This document shows positions 55,774-64,000 of a DNA stretch of 64,000 nucleotides, piece after piece. Within the stretch, counting starts at the first letter, position 1. Each line of letters opens with the position of its first letter. Under the pieces are notes generated by a model that saw only the letters and a list, made by a program, of their open reading frames with translations, was not told the DNA's origin and did not search any database. The position numbers were made by a program, and so were the translations under genes. The stretch spans positions 55,110-119,109 of the forward strand of contig NZ_BCNS01000211.1 in assembly GCF_001528745.1 (NCBI RefSeq). The letters are read 5' to 3'. The DNA comes from Marinobacterium profundum. GTDB lineage: Bacteria; Pseudomonadota; Gammaproteobacteria; Pseudomonadales; Balneatricaceae.

Positions 55774-57684
55774 TCAGGGCAGACTCCTGGCCAGCTTTTT
55801 AAGCCAGTCGAGCGCGCCCTCGGTCGCGTCCCAGGTGGCCCGCATGTCATCGCGGTAAAACCAGGCCTGATCCTCGCCTCCCAGGGTTATGCCGAATTCG
55901 TCCAGCTCGGGCTGGCGAATGCGTTTGAGACACAGGTAGCGTGCAACGTAGGGCAAATCAGTGTGGGCATCTCGCACCGCCGCCTCTGCGCCTGCCAGGT
56001 CGCCCAGACGAAACAGCGCCAGCACCTTGCCATAGCGCGTTTGCGGCGCTATATCGCCGTCATAGAGCTGCGCCAGAGTGAGTGCGTCCTTATCGCGCCC
56101 GCCCTTAAGGTAGGCATCCATCAACTCCCAGCGCAAACCATGGTTATCTTCGGCATTAAGCCGCAGTATCCACTCGCTCAGCTCAACGGCCTGGGCTTTG
56201 CGACCGGTATCATTCAGCAAAGTCACCAGCCGCATCAGCGCACGCAGTGCCGGCCTGTTCTCCGCTATAACCCAGGGCAGTTGGGTATCCTCAGCCACAG
56301 AGGCAGCAATAATCGCCCGGCTGCGGCGCAGTACCCGCTCCAGCAACTGTTGTGCTGCGGAATCACCCCAGAACTGCTCGTCCAGCAAGAGCGCGGCCAA
56401 GTCGTCCAGTATGTCGATATCATTCCAGGCCGTCGGATAGCGACTGAGCACCCCCATCCAGCGATCAAACAATTCTGGCTCCCAGGGATCCAGTTCTTCA
56501 AACCCATGGCCGACCGAATCAAAAGGCGGATACAGTGGGCACACCTTGGCCCAGCGCGAGCGCACGGACTTGGATGCAGCAGGCGCAATCAGCATGGCAG
56601 CGGGAGCTGGCTGACCATCAGGCCCCTCAATCGGCGGCAGCTCTTCAAGCTGATAGGGCGGCACCTCTGTGCTTTGCTGCTGCACTATCCAGCGGTACAG
56701 CTCCAGCAACTCCTCGGCGCCGGAGAGCTGCAGCATCATGCCCACAGGATCTTCCATAAAGCCCTTTAGCAGATCGACCTGAGGATCATCCTTGTGCAGG
56801 CCTGCGCGCAGCAGTTGGCGGCGCCAGAACTCGGCCCGCGGTGGTATTTCGCTCAGGCGTCCACCGGCCATCAGCAGCTGAATTTCAAGCACCCCCAGGC
56901 TATCGCTGTGGGGCGTATCGCGCTGGGCCCTCTGAAATGCCTGCCAGGCGGCCTTGTCGTCGCCTTCATCCATCAGAATACAGGCCAGACGCTGCCAGGC
57001 ACCGCCACGCAATATCGACTTGGGCGCCTGCTCTACCAGCGTATCCAGCAACGCCCGCTTCTTGCGATGGAACCCCAGGGCGTCGTAACAGTTGCACAGC
57101 AGATTCAGCGCATAGTCGTGCAAGCTACCGGACTTGCTGGCCTGCTCAAGCGCGACCATGGGCTCAAGCAAGGCCGCAGACTTGCGCAACTGGTTTTGAT
57201 CGAACAGCGCAATGGCCGCCTCAAGCAGGCCTTCCAGCGGTACTCGACGGCTGGCCACGGCCTTTTCCAGCAGGCCGAACTCCTGCAGCGCAGGAATGGC
57301 AAACACCCACACCTGCTCACTTTCGAGCGTCAGCGAGAAATTGCCCGTCAGGCGCTGACAGCATTGCTTGAACTTGGCGCCGGAACCACAGGCACAGGGG
57401 TCATTAGGCTTTAACTTCGGTAACGGACGGGGTTTGAAGTGATTCCCGGGCAAGGGCATGAACTGCCAGATTTCCCGCGCCAGATGCCCGGTCAGCGCCT
57501 CGACCGTACCCGGTGCCAGACCCTCATCGAACATGCCGGGCGCGCAGTAGGTATCAAAATTCTGCCGCAGCCACTGGCTGAAGGACTCGAAGTCTTCGAC
57601 ACGGAAAATCTCGCGCGCAGCGTCCTGCAACAGAGATTCAAGTTGGAGTGGTTCATCATCAGGCTCGAACGGATGCACAGTCAA
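55774..57684 (-). CDS. SEC-C motif protein with TPR-like helical body
   Basis: 636 residues. A zinc-binding SEC-C motif lies at residues 97-109 (CACGSGAKFKQCC), as at the SecA C-terminus. The remainder is helical with TPR-like stretches (LLCNCYDALGFHRKKRALLD, GKVLALFRLGDLAGAEAAVR). Its function is unknown. It separates the wbpL-like and wbpM-like genes, which usually adjoin, so it looks like an insertion into the locus; it may be unrelated to polysaccharide synthesis. Confidence 0.8.
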   Translation of the reverse strand: MTVHPFEPDDEPLQLESLLQDAAREIFRVEDFESFSQWLRQNFDTYCAPGMFDEGLAPGTVEALTGHLAREIWQFMPLPGNHFKPRPLPKLKPNDPCACGSGAKFKQCCQRLTGNFSLTLESEQVWVFAIPALQEFGLLEKAVASRRVPLEGLLEAAIALFDQNQLRKSAALLEPMVALEQASKSGSLHDYALNLLCNCYDALGFHRKKRALLDTLVEQAPKSILRGGAWQRLACILMDEGDDKAAWQAFQRAQRDTPHSDSLGVLEIQLLMAGGRLSEIPPRAEFWRRQLLRAGLHKDDPQVDLLKGFMEDPVGMMLQLSGAEELLELYRWIVQQQSTEVPPYQLEELPPIEGPDGQPAPAAMLIAPAASKSVRSRWAKVCPLYPPFDSVGHGFEELDPWEPELFDRWMGVLSRYPTAWNDIDILDDLAALLLDEQFWGDSAAQQLLERVLRRSRAIIAASVAEDTQLPWVIAENRPALRALMRLVTLLNDTGRKAQAVELSEWILRLNAEDNHGLRWELMDAYLKGGRDKDALTLAQLYDGDIAPQTRYGKVLALFRLGDLAGAEAAVRDAHTDLPYVARYLCLKRIRQPELDEFGITLGGEDQAWFYRDDMRATWDATEGALDWLKKLARSLP

Positions 57685-57772
57685 CCTTCGGTAATATCAG
57701 AATAATAGAAGCGGACGCCAGCATAACGACTGTAGCCATAGGGCGCAAAGGCTATCAGGGCCGCGCCCTTCT

Positions 57773-58798
57773 TTACCCAGGGCTCGCAACCAGCTCGGGG
57801 GCACCGGCCCTGAAGTACAAAGCCAGCACGATCAAAGGCGCATAGGCCAGCAAGATCGCCAGCGGGGGCCCCACCCAGCCCATCACGCACAGGGATGCCA
57901 GCGGCAGCAGCCAGCACAGATTAATAAGCAATACCCCAAGGGTTACAGTGCGATGGCTGGCGTAGCGTCGCGCTGCCTGCTGGTAGCCATGGCTGCAATG
58001 CGCCTGGGCCAGGCGCTGGTGCCGTAACAAGCGGTGCAGCAAGGTAACGCTGGCATCACAGACGAAGACCGCCAACAGAATCAGCCAACCTGCAAACAGC
58101 AGCAGCGACTGGTGCGCCGCCATAATCGACAGCAAACCGAGCATCAGGCCAATAAAACCACTACCGGCATCACCCATAAAAATACGCGCCGGCGGCCAGT
58201 TCCAGCACAGAAACCCCAGCGCCGCCGCCGCCAGCAGTGCGGGCAACAACAGATCGACCGGTGCCAGGCCCATCAGCCAGCCCAGCCAGCAGGCCCCAAC
58301 ACAGGCAGACACCACCTCAACCCCGGCGATGCCATCAATGCCGTCCATAAAGTTATACAGATTCAGCAGCCAGACCAGATAGAGCAACCCGACCCCAACA
58401 CCGAGCAGACCCAGCTCCAGCGAGGCCCCAAACAGCGTCACCGGCGGCACACCGCCAAGCCAGAAAAGCCCCCAGCCCGCGGCCACAAAGTGCACCAGCA
58501 AGCGCCAGCGCGCCGCGACATCGCCTCGATCATCCAGCCAGCCAACCGCCGCCACCAGGGCACCCGCCCCCCCAAGGGCAGCAAAGGATTCCAGCGCCAT
58601 AAGCCCCTGCAACCACAACAGCACCAGGGCGCCAAGAAATACCAATACAATGGCGATACCGCCACCGCGCGGAGTGGGAATTACATGGGAGCTGCGCCCA
58701 TTAGGTACATCCAGCATACCGCCGGCCAGCGCATAACGCCGCACCAGGCCGGTGAGCAGCGCAGATAGGCCCAGGGCCAGCACGAGCCATCCGATCAT
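57773..58798 (-). CDS. undecaprenyl-phosphate glycosyl-1-phosphate transferase (WbpL/MraY family)
   Basis: 341 residues from the ATG giving MIGWLVLALG, preferred because TGAGG lies 8 nt upstream; two in-frame ATGs further up would place it inside the epimerase. About ten membrane spans. The catalytic loops are GGMLDVPNGRSSHVIPTPRG, AVGWLDDRGDVAARWRL, LNLYNFMDGIDGIAG and ARIFMGDAGSGFIGLMLG. It loads the first sugar phosphate onto undecaprenyl phosphate to start O-antigen units. It lies 10 bp after the epimerase gene. Confidence 0.9.
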   Translation of the reverse strand: MIGWLVLALGLSALLTGLVRRYALAGGMLDVPNGRSSHVIPTPRGGGIAIVLVFLGALVLLWLQGLMALESFAALGGAGALVAAVGWLDDRGDVAARWRLLVHFVAAGWGLFWLGGVPPVTLFGASLELGLLGVGVGLLYLVWLLNLYNFMDGIDGIAGVEVVSACVGACWLGWLMGLAPVDLLLPALLAAAALGFLCWNWPPARIFMGDAGSGFIGLMLGLLSIMAAHQSLLLFAGWLILLAVFVCDASVTLLHRLLRHQRLAQAHCSHGYQQAARRYASHRTVTLGVLLINLCWLLPLASLCVMGWVGPPLAILLAYAPLIVLALYFRAGAPELVASPG

Positions 58799-58808
58799 CC
58801 CCCCCGCC

Positions 58809-59885
58809 TCAGGCATCCCTGGATTTCCCCCGACTGCACCCCGTAGGAGCGGTGCCTGTGGGAGCAGCGCCCTCGCCGCGAATCTCTTTGTAACTCTGCT
58901 TAGGCTCGCCGCCAAACCGCCTATCCATAAAATCATCCACCGTTTTCTGAATGCCGTCCTCCACCGAAACAGGAGGCTTCCAACCTAGCGTATCCATGGT
59001 ATGAGACATATTCACCTGTAATGAATCACACAAGCGGGACAGACTGTCTTCGCGGCCAACCAGCCTCGCCCCCAGGCGCAGCAAGGATACCGGGCACGGC
59101 AGCAGCCGCGGCGACCTGCCCATGGCACGACTCAGGCACTCAATAAGCCCTGGCGTCGACAGATCCTCGTTATCGGACACCAGAAAGGTCTGATTCGCCG
59201 CGCCCGGATGATCGATACAAGTGATGATCAGATCCACCAGGTTATCCAGCCCCACCAGACTGCGCTGATTATCCACAGAGCCCAGCGGAAACACAGCCCC
59301 GCGCTTAATCCACTTCAACAGACTGCGAAAATTAGCCTTAACCCCAGGCCCATACACCAGCGGCGGCCGGATAATCACCACCTCCATACCCGTATCCCGC
59401 GAAAGCCTCCGCAGCCCCTGCTCCGCTTCCCATTTAGACAGCGCGTAAGGGTCGGTCGGCGCGCAAGGATCATCCGCCGTAAACGGCTGCCCGGCAGGAG
59501 TCGACTCACCATTCACCTTGATACTGCTGAGGAAGATAAAACGCCTGACGCCAGCCTGTGCCGCCGCGTGGGCAAGTTCAAGCGTCGCCGCAGTGTTCAC
59601 TGCTCTAAAGGCTGTGAGCGGATCAGCCGCCGCGTCGTCGATAACGTGTACGCGGGCGGCGCAGTGGATAACGACACTGGTTTTATCTAGCGCCGCACGC
59701 AAACCAGTGCCGATGTTCGAGTCTTCGAGGTCGAACAGTACCTGCTCTTCATCTCTGCCACCAGACAGTGATCGCGAAGCCAATATCGGCCTTACAGCGG
59801 GCAACTCAAGCACCCGGTCTCGAATGGCACCGCCGACCAAACCGGAACTGCCCGTCAACAAGACGCTTATCGGGTCAATTAACAT
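58809..59885 (-). CDS. NAD-dependent sugar epimerase/dehydratase (WbpV-like)
   Basis: 358 residues from the ATG that overlaps the preceding glycosyltransferase stop (TGATG). VLLTGSSGLVGGAIRDRVLE is the NAD-binding glycine motif, and YALSKWEAEQGLRRLS contains the catalytic YxxxK. IRPPLVYGPGVKANFRSLLK is typical of the UDP-glucose/GlcNAc 4-epimerase group next to wbpL. The last ~20 residues (EGAAPTGTAPTGCSRG and following) are encoded by a REP element and look non-native. Confidence 0.88.
   Translation of the reverse strand: MLIDPISVLLTGSSGLVGGAIRDRVLELPAVRPILASRSLSGGRDEEQVLFDLEDSNIGTGLRAALDKTSVVIHCAARVHVIDDAAADPLTAFRAVNTAATLELAHAAAQAGVRRFIFLSSIKVNGESTPAGQPFTADDPCAPTDPYALSKWEAEQGLRRLSRDTGMEVVIIRPPLVYGPGVKANFRSLLKWIKRGAVFPLGSVDNQRSLVGLDNLVDLIITCIDHPGAANQTFLVSDNEDLSTPGLIECLSRAMGRSPRLLPCPVSLLRLGARLVGREDSLSRLCDSLQVNMSHTMDTLGWKPPVSVEDGIQKTVDDFMDRRFGGEPKQSYKEIRGEGAAPTGTAPTGCSRGKSRDA
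58841..58884. repeat. REP element forming the 3' end of the epimerase gene
   Basis: CCGTAGGAGCGGTGCC, a second GGGAGCAGCGCC, then TCGCCGCGAATC match the REP at 53704-53734 in inverse orientation. The unit lies entirely within the coding frame. Confidence 0.7.
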
Positions 59886-61048
59886 CAGTGACAATTCATA
59901 TCTTCTAGTCGGCTTGATGAGCAATCATCCGGCGATAACAGGTTCTGATACAGCGCCGCATAGGCCTCCCCCATCCTTGCGCCGGTAAACAACTGCTCAA
60001 AACGCTCCCGGCCGCCACGCCCGAGCCGCGAGGCAAAAGCCGCGTCACTGCTCAGCTGATGCATAGCATCGGCTAATGCCTGCGGATTACGAGGCGGGAC
60101 GATCAATCCAGTTTCCCGATGCTGATTGACGTAACTCATCCCGGATCCGATTTCAGCGGTAATCAGCGGCTTCGCCATCATCTGTGCTTCGAGCAGACAG
60201 ACGCCAAAGGCTTCGGAGCGCAGGTAAGAGGGCAGCACAAAGGCTCTGCACAATGACAGCAGCGCTATTTTATCGTCGTCCGAGATGCGCCCCAAGAACC
60301 TGACCGAGGCTGCACCGGCCATATTGGCCTGAGTTTTCAGAGTGTCAGCTTCCGGGCCGGCGCCGGCAATGACGACCGGAAGACCCGATTGGGCAGCGGC
60401 CTTGATCAAGATATCCAGCCCCTTGTAGTACCGCAGTACACCAATGAAGAAAAAGAAGTCTTGGCCTACGCGCACCTGCCATTCGGCCTCTAAAGACTGA
60501 TGGACCGACGGATAACTGGCCTTATCGATTCCGATTGGGATCACCCGAGTCTTTTCCTGGTAACGCCTCAGCACAGGGCTAGTGTCCCGATACTGTGGTG
60601 ATGTTGCGACGATACAGTCAACCGATCGAAGAAACTCATGCATCAATGGCGAGTAGAGCCGTCGTAAAAGCCGTTGACGAATGATATCCGAGTGATAGGT
60701 GACCACAGAGGGCTTTTTTACCCCTGTCAGTAGATGAAACAGGTCGGCGACGGGCCAGGGACAGTGGTAATGGACGATATCAGCCCAGTCGACGAGTTTT
60801 TTAAACTCACTGAGGCCCGTTCGGGGAATAGACGATGAAGCTATATCGGTTAGCCTAGGCAAGCGAGTAACCCTTATTCCATCCACATATACATGGTCTA
60901 TCGCTGCAACTTCTCCTGAAACCATCATGACCTGGCTAACAAAACCCAATGGTCGAGTATTGATCGAGATCTGACGAACAACCTCCTCTAAACCTCCCTG
61001 GGTATCAGGAAAAAAGGTTCTGTAAACATGCAGTACACGAACGCTCAT
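59885..61048 (-). CDS. group 1 (GT4) glycosyltransferase
   Basis: 387 residues from the ATG overlapping the preceding stop as ATGA. GT-B fold: N-terminal RVLHVYRTFFPDTQGGLEEV, then FFFIGVLRYYKGLDILIKAA and the E-x7-E nucleotide-sugar motif in EAFGVCLLEAQMMAKPLITA. It should add a hexose or deoxyhexose to the lipid-linked unit. Donor and acceptor cannot be read from the sequence. Confidence 0.9.
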   Translation of the reverse strand: MSVRVLHVYRTFFPDTQGGLEEVVRQISINTRPLGFVSQVMMVSGEVAAIDHVYVDGIRVTRLPRLTDIASSSIPRTGLSEFKKLVDWADIVHYHCPWPVADLFHLLTGVKKPSVVTYHSDIIRQRLLRRLYSPLMHEFLRSVDCIVATSPQYRDTSPVLRRYQEKTRVIPIGIDKASYPSVHQSLEAEWQVRVGQDFFFFIGVLRYYKGLDILIKAAAQSGLPVVIAGAGPEADTLKTQANMAGAASVRFLGRISDDDKIALLSLCRAFVLPSYLRSEAFGVCLLEAQMMAKPLITAEIGSGMSYVNQHRETGLIVPPRNPQALADAMHQLSSDAAFASRLGRGGRERFEQLFTGARMGEAYAALYQNLLSPDDCSSSRLEDMNCH

Positions 61049-62142
61049 GAATCTTTTACAACCTTGCGTATGACAGACATAAGTTTGTCCGCCCCCGTAG
61101 CCCAATCCCAGTCTACTGACTCAATATCAGGCTTGACCAAAGCCTCAAAGTTCGAACTGTAAAGCCTTTCAACCATCTCGAAGATCGAATCCTCTGTAGG
61201 TTGATGGTATAGCGCAGCATCTCCTGCAGCCTCCCTCATCGCCGGGACATCGGAACAAACTATCGGGCATCCGAGCAACCTGGCCTCCAGCAACGGCATA
61301 CCAAAGCCTTCGTAGAGTGAAGGCATCCAGACACAAAGCGCCTTGCAATAAAGTGCCGCCAAGTCACACTTGGGCAGATAGTCCATAATGATATAACGTT
61401 CAGGATAGGCCTCGACCCAGCTAAATAAGTCGCTATTCTTCCAACCAGAACGTCCAACAAATATTAGTGGTACAGGCGAACAAAGTTCGTGATGTTCGAT
61501 ATAGTGGTTGTAGGCCTCAATAAGCGCTCGAAGGTTCTTACGTGGTTCAAGTGTTCCAACAACCAAAACAAATCGATCAGGGAAATTTAGTTTAATTTTT
61601 GAAGATCTTTCGTGACTTCTATCTGATTGCTCAAATTGAGAAAACGGTTTAATGATGCAATCAGTTTTCCGATCATAGAATTCATTCAATTCAACTGCTG
61701 TCGCATAAGAATTACATATAATACTATCAGCACGAATTACAGCGAGCCGCTGTAAAATACGCCTTGCCCAGCGACCTTTAAAAGACATGGTTTTTGGGAA
61801 TCGCCTATAGACAAAATCGTGAATGGTAACAACAACCTTAGTCGGCATTAAAAGATTGAAAACTCCATTTGATGCCCAGTAGGCGTCAACCCGATCCCTT
61901 AGCATATAAAAAGGGACGCACAACCTCCAGATAAAACAAAGCACGCAGTTATTTGAAACAAAAGTTCTTGGAGAAACAACTTCAACATTAGCAGAAAAAT
62001 AAAAATCTATATTTCGAGGACAATAAACAATAAAAAAATCCTCTTTATTTCTTAAAGCCATAAACTTTAGCAACAATAATGTATAAAAACCTACACCTGT
62101 AAGATCTTTTGATAAGGAATATCCGTCGACAGCTATTTTCAT
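61045..62142 (-). CDS. GT4 glycosyltransferase (mannosyltransferase-like)
   Basis: 365 residues. N-terminus MKIAVDGYSLSKDLTGVGFY; core RFVLVVGTLEPRKNLRALIE and the E-x7-E motif in PSLYEGFGMPLLEARLLGCP are typical of WbpY/WbpZ-like enzymes. Base composition becomes AT-rich through the 5' half. Seven bp separate it from the next upstream transferase. Confidence 0.9.
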   Translation of the reverse strand: MKIAVDGYSLSKDLTGVGFYTLLLLKFMALRNKEDFFIVYCPRNIDFYFSANVEVVSPRTFVSNNCVLCFIWRLCVPFYMLRDRVDAYWASNGVFNLLMPTKVVVTIHDFVYRRFPKTMSFKGRWARRILQRLAVIRADSIICNSYATAVELNEFYDRKTDCIIKPFSQFEQSDRSHERSSKIKLNFPDRFVLVVGTLEPRKNLRALIEAYNHYIEHHELCSPVPLIFVGRSGWKNSDLFSWVEAYPERYIIMDYLPKCDLAALYCKALCVWMPSLYEGFGMPLLEARLLGCPIVCSDVPAMREAAGDAALYHQPTEDSIFEMVERLYSSNFEALVKPDIESVDWDWATGADKLMSVIRKVVKDS

Positions 62143-62149
62143 TTAAAAA

Positions 62150-63307
62150 TCAGATCCTCAACTTTGACAAGGCATGTTTGTAAATTTCGTCATACTTCAT
62201 TGCCACGAACTTACTTGAAAAAACGTCTGGGTTTAAAACTTCTCTAACACAAAATGAAAATGAAAACTCATCCATTGGATTAACATTAGGAAATATAGCT
62301 AATAGCTCTGCCGCTCCTCCTTTCGGATTTATCCACACAGGCTTTCCTGCAACTGCACACTCTACGATAGCGCGGCCAAAAGGTTCGTTCCATTGCAAAG
62401 GAAAAACAACATGGTCGACTTTTGATATGAAGTTATTAACATCCGTATAGCCTAGCTTTTCGATAGCTCCCACATTAAGGCTAGACTCAACTATATTAAT
62501 ATACTTCCGACAACCGGACCCGGCAACCACAGGAATAACTTTATAATCCTCTCCAATCTTAGATTGAATATTTTTTACAAACTGCAAAAAATTTCCGTAT
62601 CCTTTCTGCTCTTCCAATCTACCTATATAACCAACTCTGATCACACCATTGTTAATATCACTTGGTAGCCTATTAACTCCCGCCATCTCTACTGAGTTAT
62701 AAACACTAAATGAAGCAGCTTCATTAAAATAACCTAATGCCTTATGTACATTAACCATATACTGACTAACCCCAACAAAACAATCTACTTTCTTAGAGTT
62801 ATACTTTTTCAATATCGATGAAATCCTATAGAAATAACTTTGTGGATCAATACATTTATTATTTCGAAACAAGGTCGAATTAGGCCCTAAAAGATAGTAA
62901 TCTCTAGCAGTATGAACGATCTTGCATTTATTTTTATAGGCTGAAGACCAAACGCTAACCGAGAAGCATGAAAGATTATTTGTGTGAACAACATCTGGCT
63001 TTATCTGACTAATAAGGTCGTCTATATCTTTTTTAGCTTTAAAATTAAAAAAATCGATAACATGCCATACAAACTTTAAAAGCACAGGCTTTTTAGCGCC
63101 GAAGGGCCAATACAGATTACGTATAGGGAAATAGTTAACATTAACCCCGTTCAACTCAACTGAAATGTAATTTTTTTTATCATGCACAACAGCGACATGA
63201 ACCTGATGACCAATCCGAACCAAAGCCTCTGCCAACAACTGGACTGACTTCTCAGCGCCCCCAACCTTAAAAGGATAATAAAGCGTATTAACAATTAGCA
63301 CTTTCAA
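62150..63307 (-). CDS. GT4 glycosyltransferase in AT-rich DNA
   Basis: 385 residues. MKVLIVNTLYYPFKVGGAEK opens a GT-B donor/acceptor fold; VGYIGRLEEQKGYGNFLQFV and the motif EPFGRAIVECAVAGKPVWIN follow. Composition is strikingly richer in A/T, Asn, Lys and Phe than the left part of the window, a sign of horizontal acquisition common in O-antigen loci. It is the last intact gene before the IS200 remnant. 63308-63403 shows no gene. Confidence 0.88.
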   Translation of the reverse strand: MKVLIVNTLYYPFKVGGAEKSVQLLAEALVRIGHQVHVAVVHDKKNYISVELNGVNVNYFPIRNLYWPFGAKKPVLLKFVWHVIDFFNFKAKKDIDDLISQIKPDVVHTNNLSCFSVSVWSSAYKNKCKIVHTARDYYLLGPNSTLFRNNKCIDPQSYFYRISSILKKYNSKKVDCFVGVSQYMVNVHKALGYFNEAASFSVYNSVEMAGVNRLPSDINNGVIRVGYIGRLEEQKGYGNFLQFVKNIQSKIGEDYKVIPVVAGSGCRKYINIVESSLNVGAIEKLGYTDVNNFISKVDHVVFPLQWNEPFGRAIVECAVAGKPVWINPKGGAAELLAIFPNVNPMDEFSFSFCVREVLNPDVFSSKFVAMKYDEIYKHALSKLRI

Positions 63308-63403
63308 TTATTAAAACTCATAATATTTAAAGTATCTCCGGCATAGCCTGAGGCCTTAAAGGGGCGAAATAAAAGGCTATCTATTGAACTCAAGGCGCTA
63401 CAT

Positions 63404-63835
63404 CACCCCTCAACCGCAGCAGAGCTCGACGCTCACCCGCTTTGTCCTGATTCTAAATGTACTCTCGTACCATCTTTTCATCCAGGTCAACCGTCGATAC
63501 GAAGTGACCTCTCGCCTAGAAGTGCTCGCCATTGAAATTTCACTGGCGGCCTTTTAGTTTCTAGGCGATGGCGATTGTACTTTTTCCATTGAGGTAGCCA
63601 GCCACATTGAATACCGAGTATTTCGGCGAAATGTTGATACACATGTGGATATGACCCTGCCTCTCAGGTGGCCTTCAACGATTTTCACCGCCGTGCGCTT
63701 GGCCAACTCATGGAAAATTTCCTCCAAGTGCCGCCGCAGTTTCCCGCAGATCAGTTTGCGGTGTTTCTTCGAGATGAGCACTACATGGTATCTACAATCC
63801 CAGCACGTATGCGCCAAACTTTCGTCATTTCGCAT
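63404..63835 (-). pseudogene. IS200/IS605-family TnpA transposase, frameshifted remnant
   Basis: The start MRNDESLAHTCWDCRYHVVL and LICGKLRRHLEEIFHELAKR closely follow IS200 TnpA (usual ~135-140 residues). The frame is lost after IVEGHL. Other frames and interrupted stretches (GYLNGKS, then HFVSTVDLDEKMVREYI near 63450-63520) continue the protein with stops between. The His-hydrophobe-His active-site motif is destroyed by the shift. It is inactive. Confidence 0.82.
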
Positions 63836-63871
63836 AGTGCTACCTTCATCTTTCTTGGTCGAAAAACGAAG

Positions 63872-63894
63872 GTATTAACCCGGCGGGTTAATAC
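63872..63894. mobile_element. IS200-type subterminal hairpin
   Basis: GTATTAACCC-GGC-GGGTTAATAC, a perfect 10-bp stem 37 bp upstream of the remnant tnpA start. Such palindromes near the left end are the transposase recognition site in IS200/IS605 elements. Confidence 0.65.
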
Positions 63895-64000
63895 ATGAAG
63901 CATGGGATCTTTCATCATTGGCAGCAGGCCAATGCGAACGCCATCTCTTCGCCCCAAAGAAGGCCAGCAAGTCCATGCACTTGCGCTAGTTTTTCTGGCG
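63895..64000. other. unassigned right edge
   Basis: About 105 bp with no recognised gene. One minus-strand frame is open, but nothing in it is recognisable. Confidence 0.3.

Overview
The window reads as a chromosomal segment of a marine-type gammaproteobacterium, most likely an Oceanospirillales / Marinobacterium-like relative of Pseudomonas. The inference rests on gene order shared with Pseudomonas: rpe-gph-trpE; djlA-murU-amgK against lptD-surA-pdxA-rsmA-apaG-apaH-glpE; folK-folB-plsY-tsaD-rpsU-yqeY-dnaG-rpoD followed by a CAU tRNA; and a wbpV/wbpL/wbpM-like end of an O-antigen locus. No rRNA, CRISPR array, plasmid origin or prophage was seen.

Layout. (1) 1-8395, minus strand: a 5-oxoproline catabolic operon with a LysR regulator, a DUF1445 / D-glutamate-cyclase-like protein, a DctPQM-type TRAP transporter, 5-oxoprolinase PxpA-PxpB-PxpC, and at the left edge the start of an unusually short NAD-glutamate dehydrogenase. 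Together these would import 5-oxoproline, hydrolyse it to glutamate and oxidise that to 2-oxoglutarate. Between pxpA and pxpB lie three tandem 39-codon mini-ORFs, repeated copies of the pxpB 5' end joined by ATGA stop/start overlaps. (2) 8489-12626: an inner-membrane CHASE2/GGDEF/EAL c-di-GMP protein with an exported LysM-FecR partner. (3) 12986-19957: electron-transfer flavoprotein genes (ETF-QO, etfA, etfB) and the rpe-gph-trpE block. (4) 20050-40653: envelope, RNA and core information-processing genes, ending with the macromolecular-synthesis operon. (5) 40654-41673: non-coding DNA with a 232-bp MITE-like element, a dispersed repeat, a probable decayed tRNA and an intact CAU tRNA. (6) 41826-50268: an accessory operon with a BMP-type ABC transporter, an AmiF-like amidase, two cysteine amidohydrolases (one closely resembling biuret hydrolase BiuH) and a cupin, under a divergent LysR regulator. 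(7) 50490-53699: an MFS protein with a large C-terminal 15-residue-repeat domain, and an exported minimal ATP-dependent DNA ligase. (8) 53817-63307: O-antigen / exopolysaccharide genes, AT-rich at the right end, followed by an IS200-type transposase remnant.

The non-coding DNA carries a recurring signature: five intergenic arrays with exact 7-bp periodicity, three of them on the related units AGCTGTA, AGCCGTA and AGCTCTA. REP/BIME-like GTAGGAGC palindromes also occur, one forming the 3' end of a coding sequence.

The best candidates for something undescribed are the coupled mini-ORF array in pxpAB, the short glutamate dehydrogenase inside a 5-oxoprolinase operon, the ureide-type amidohydrolase/transporter operon, and the pentadecapeptide-repeat tail of the MFS protein. 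All product names are assigned by reading motifs and remembered family sequences; no database search was run.
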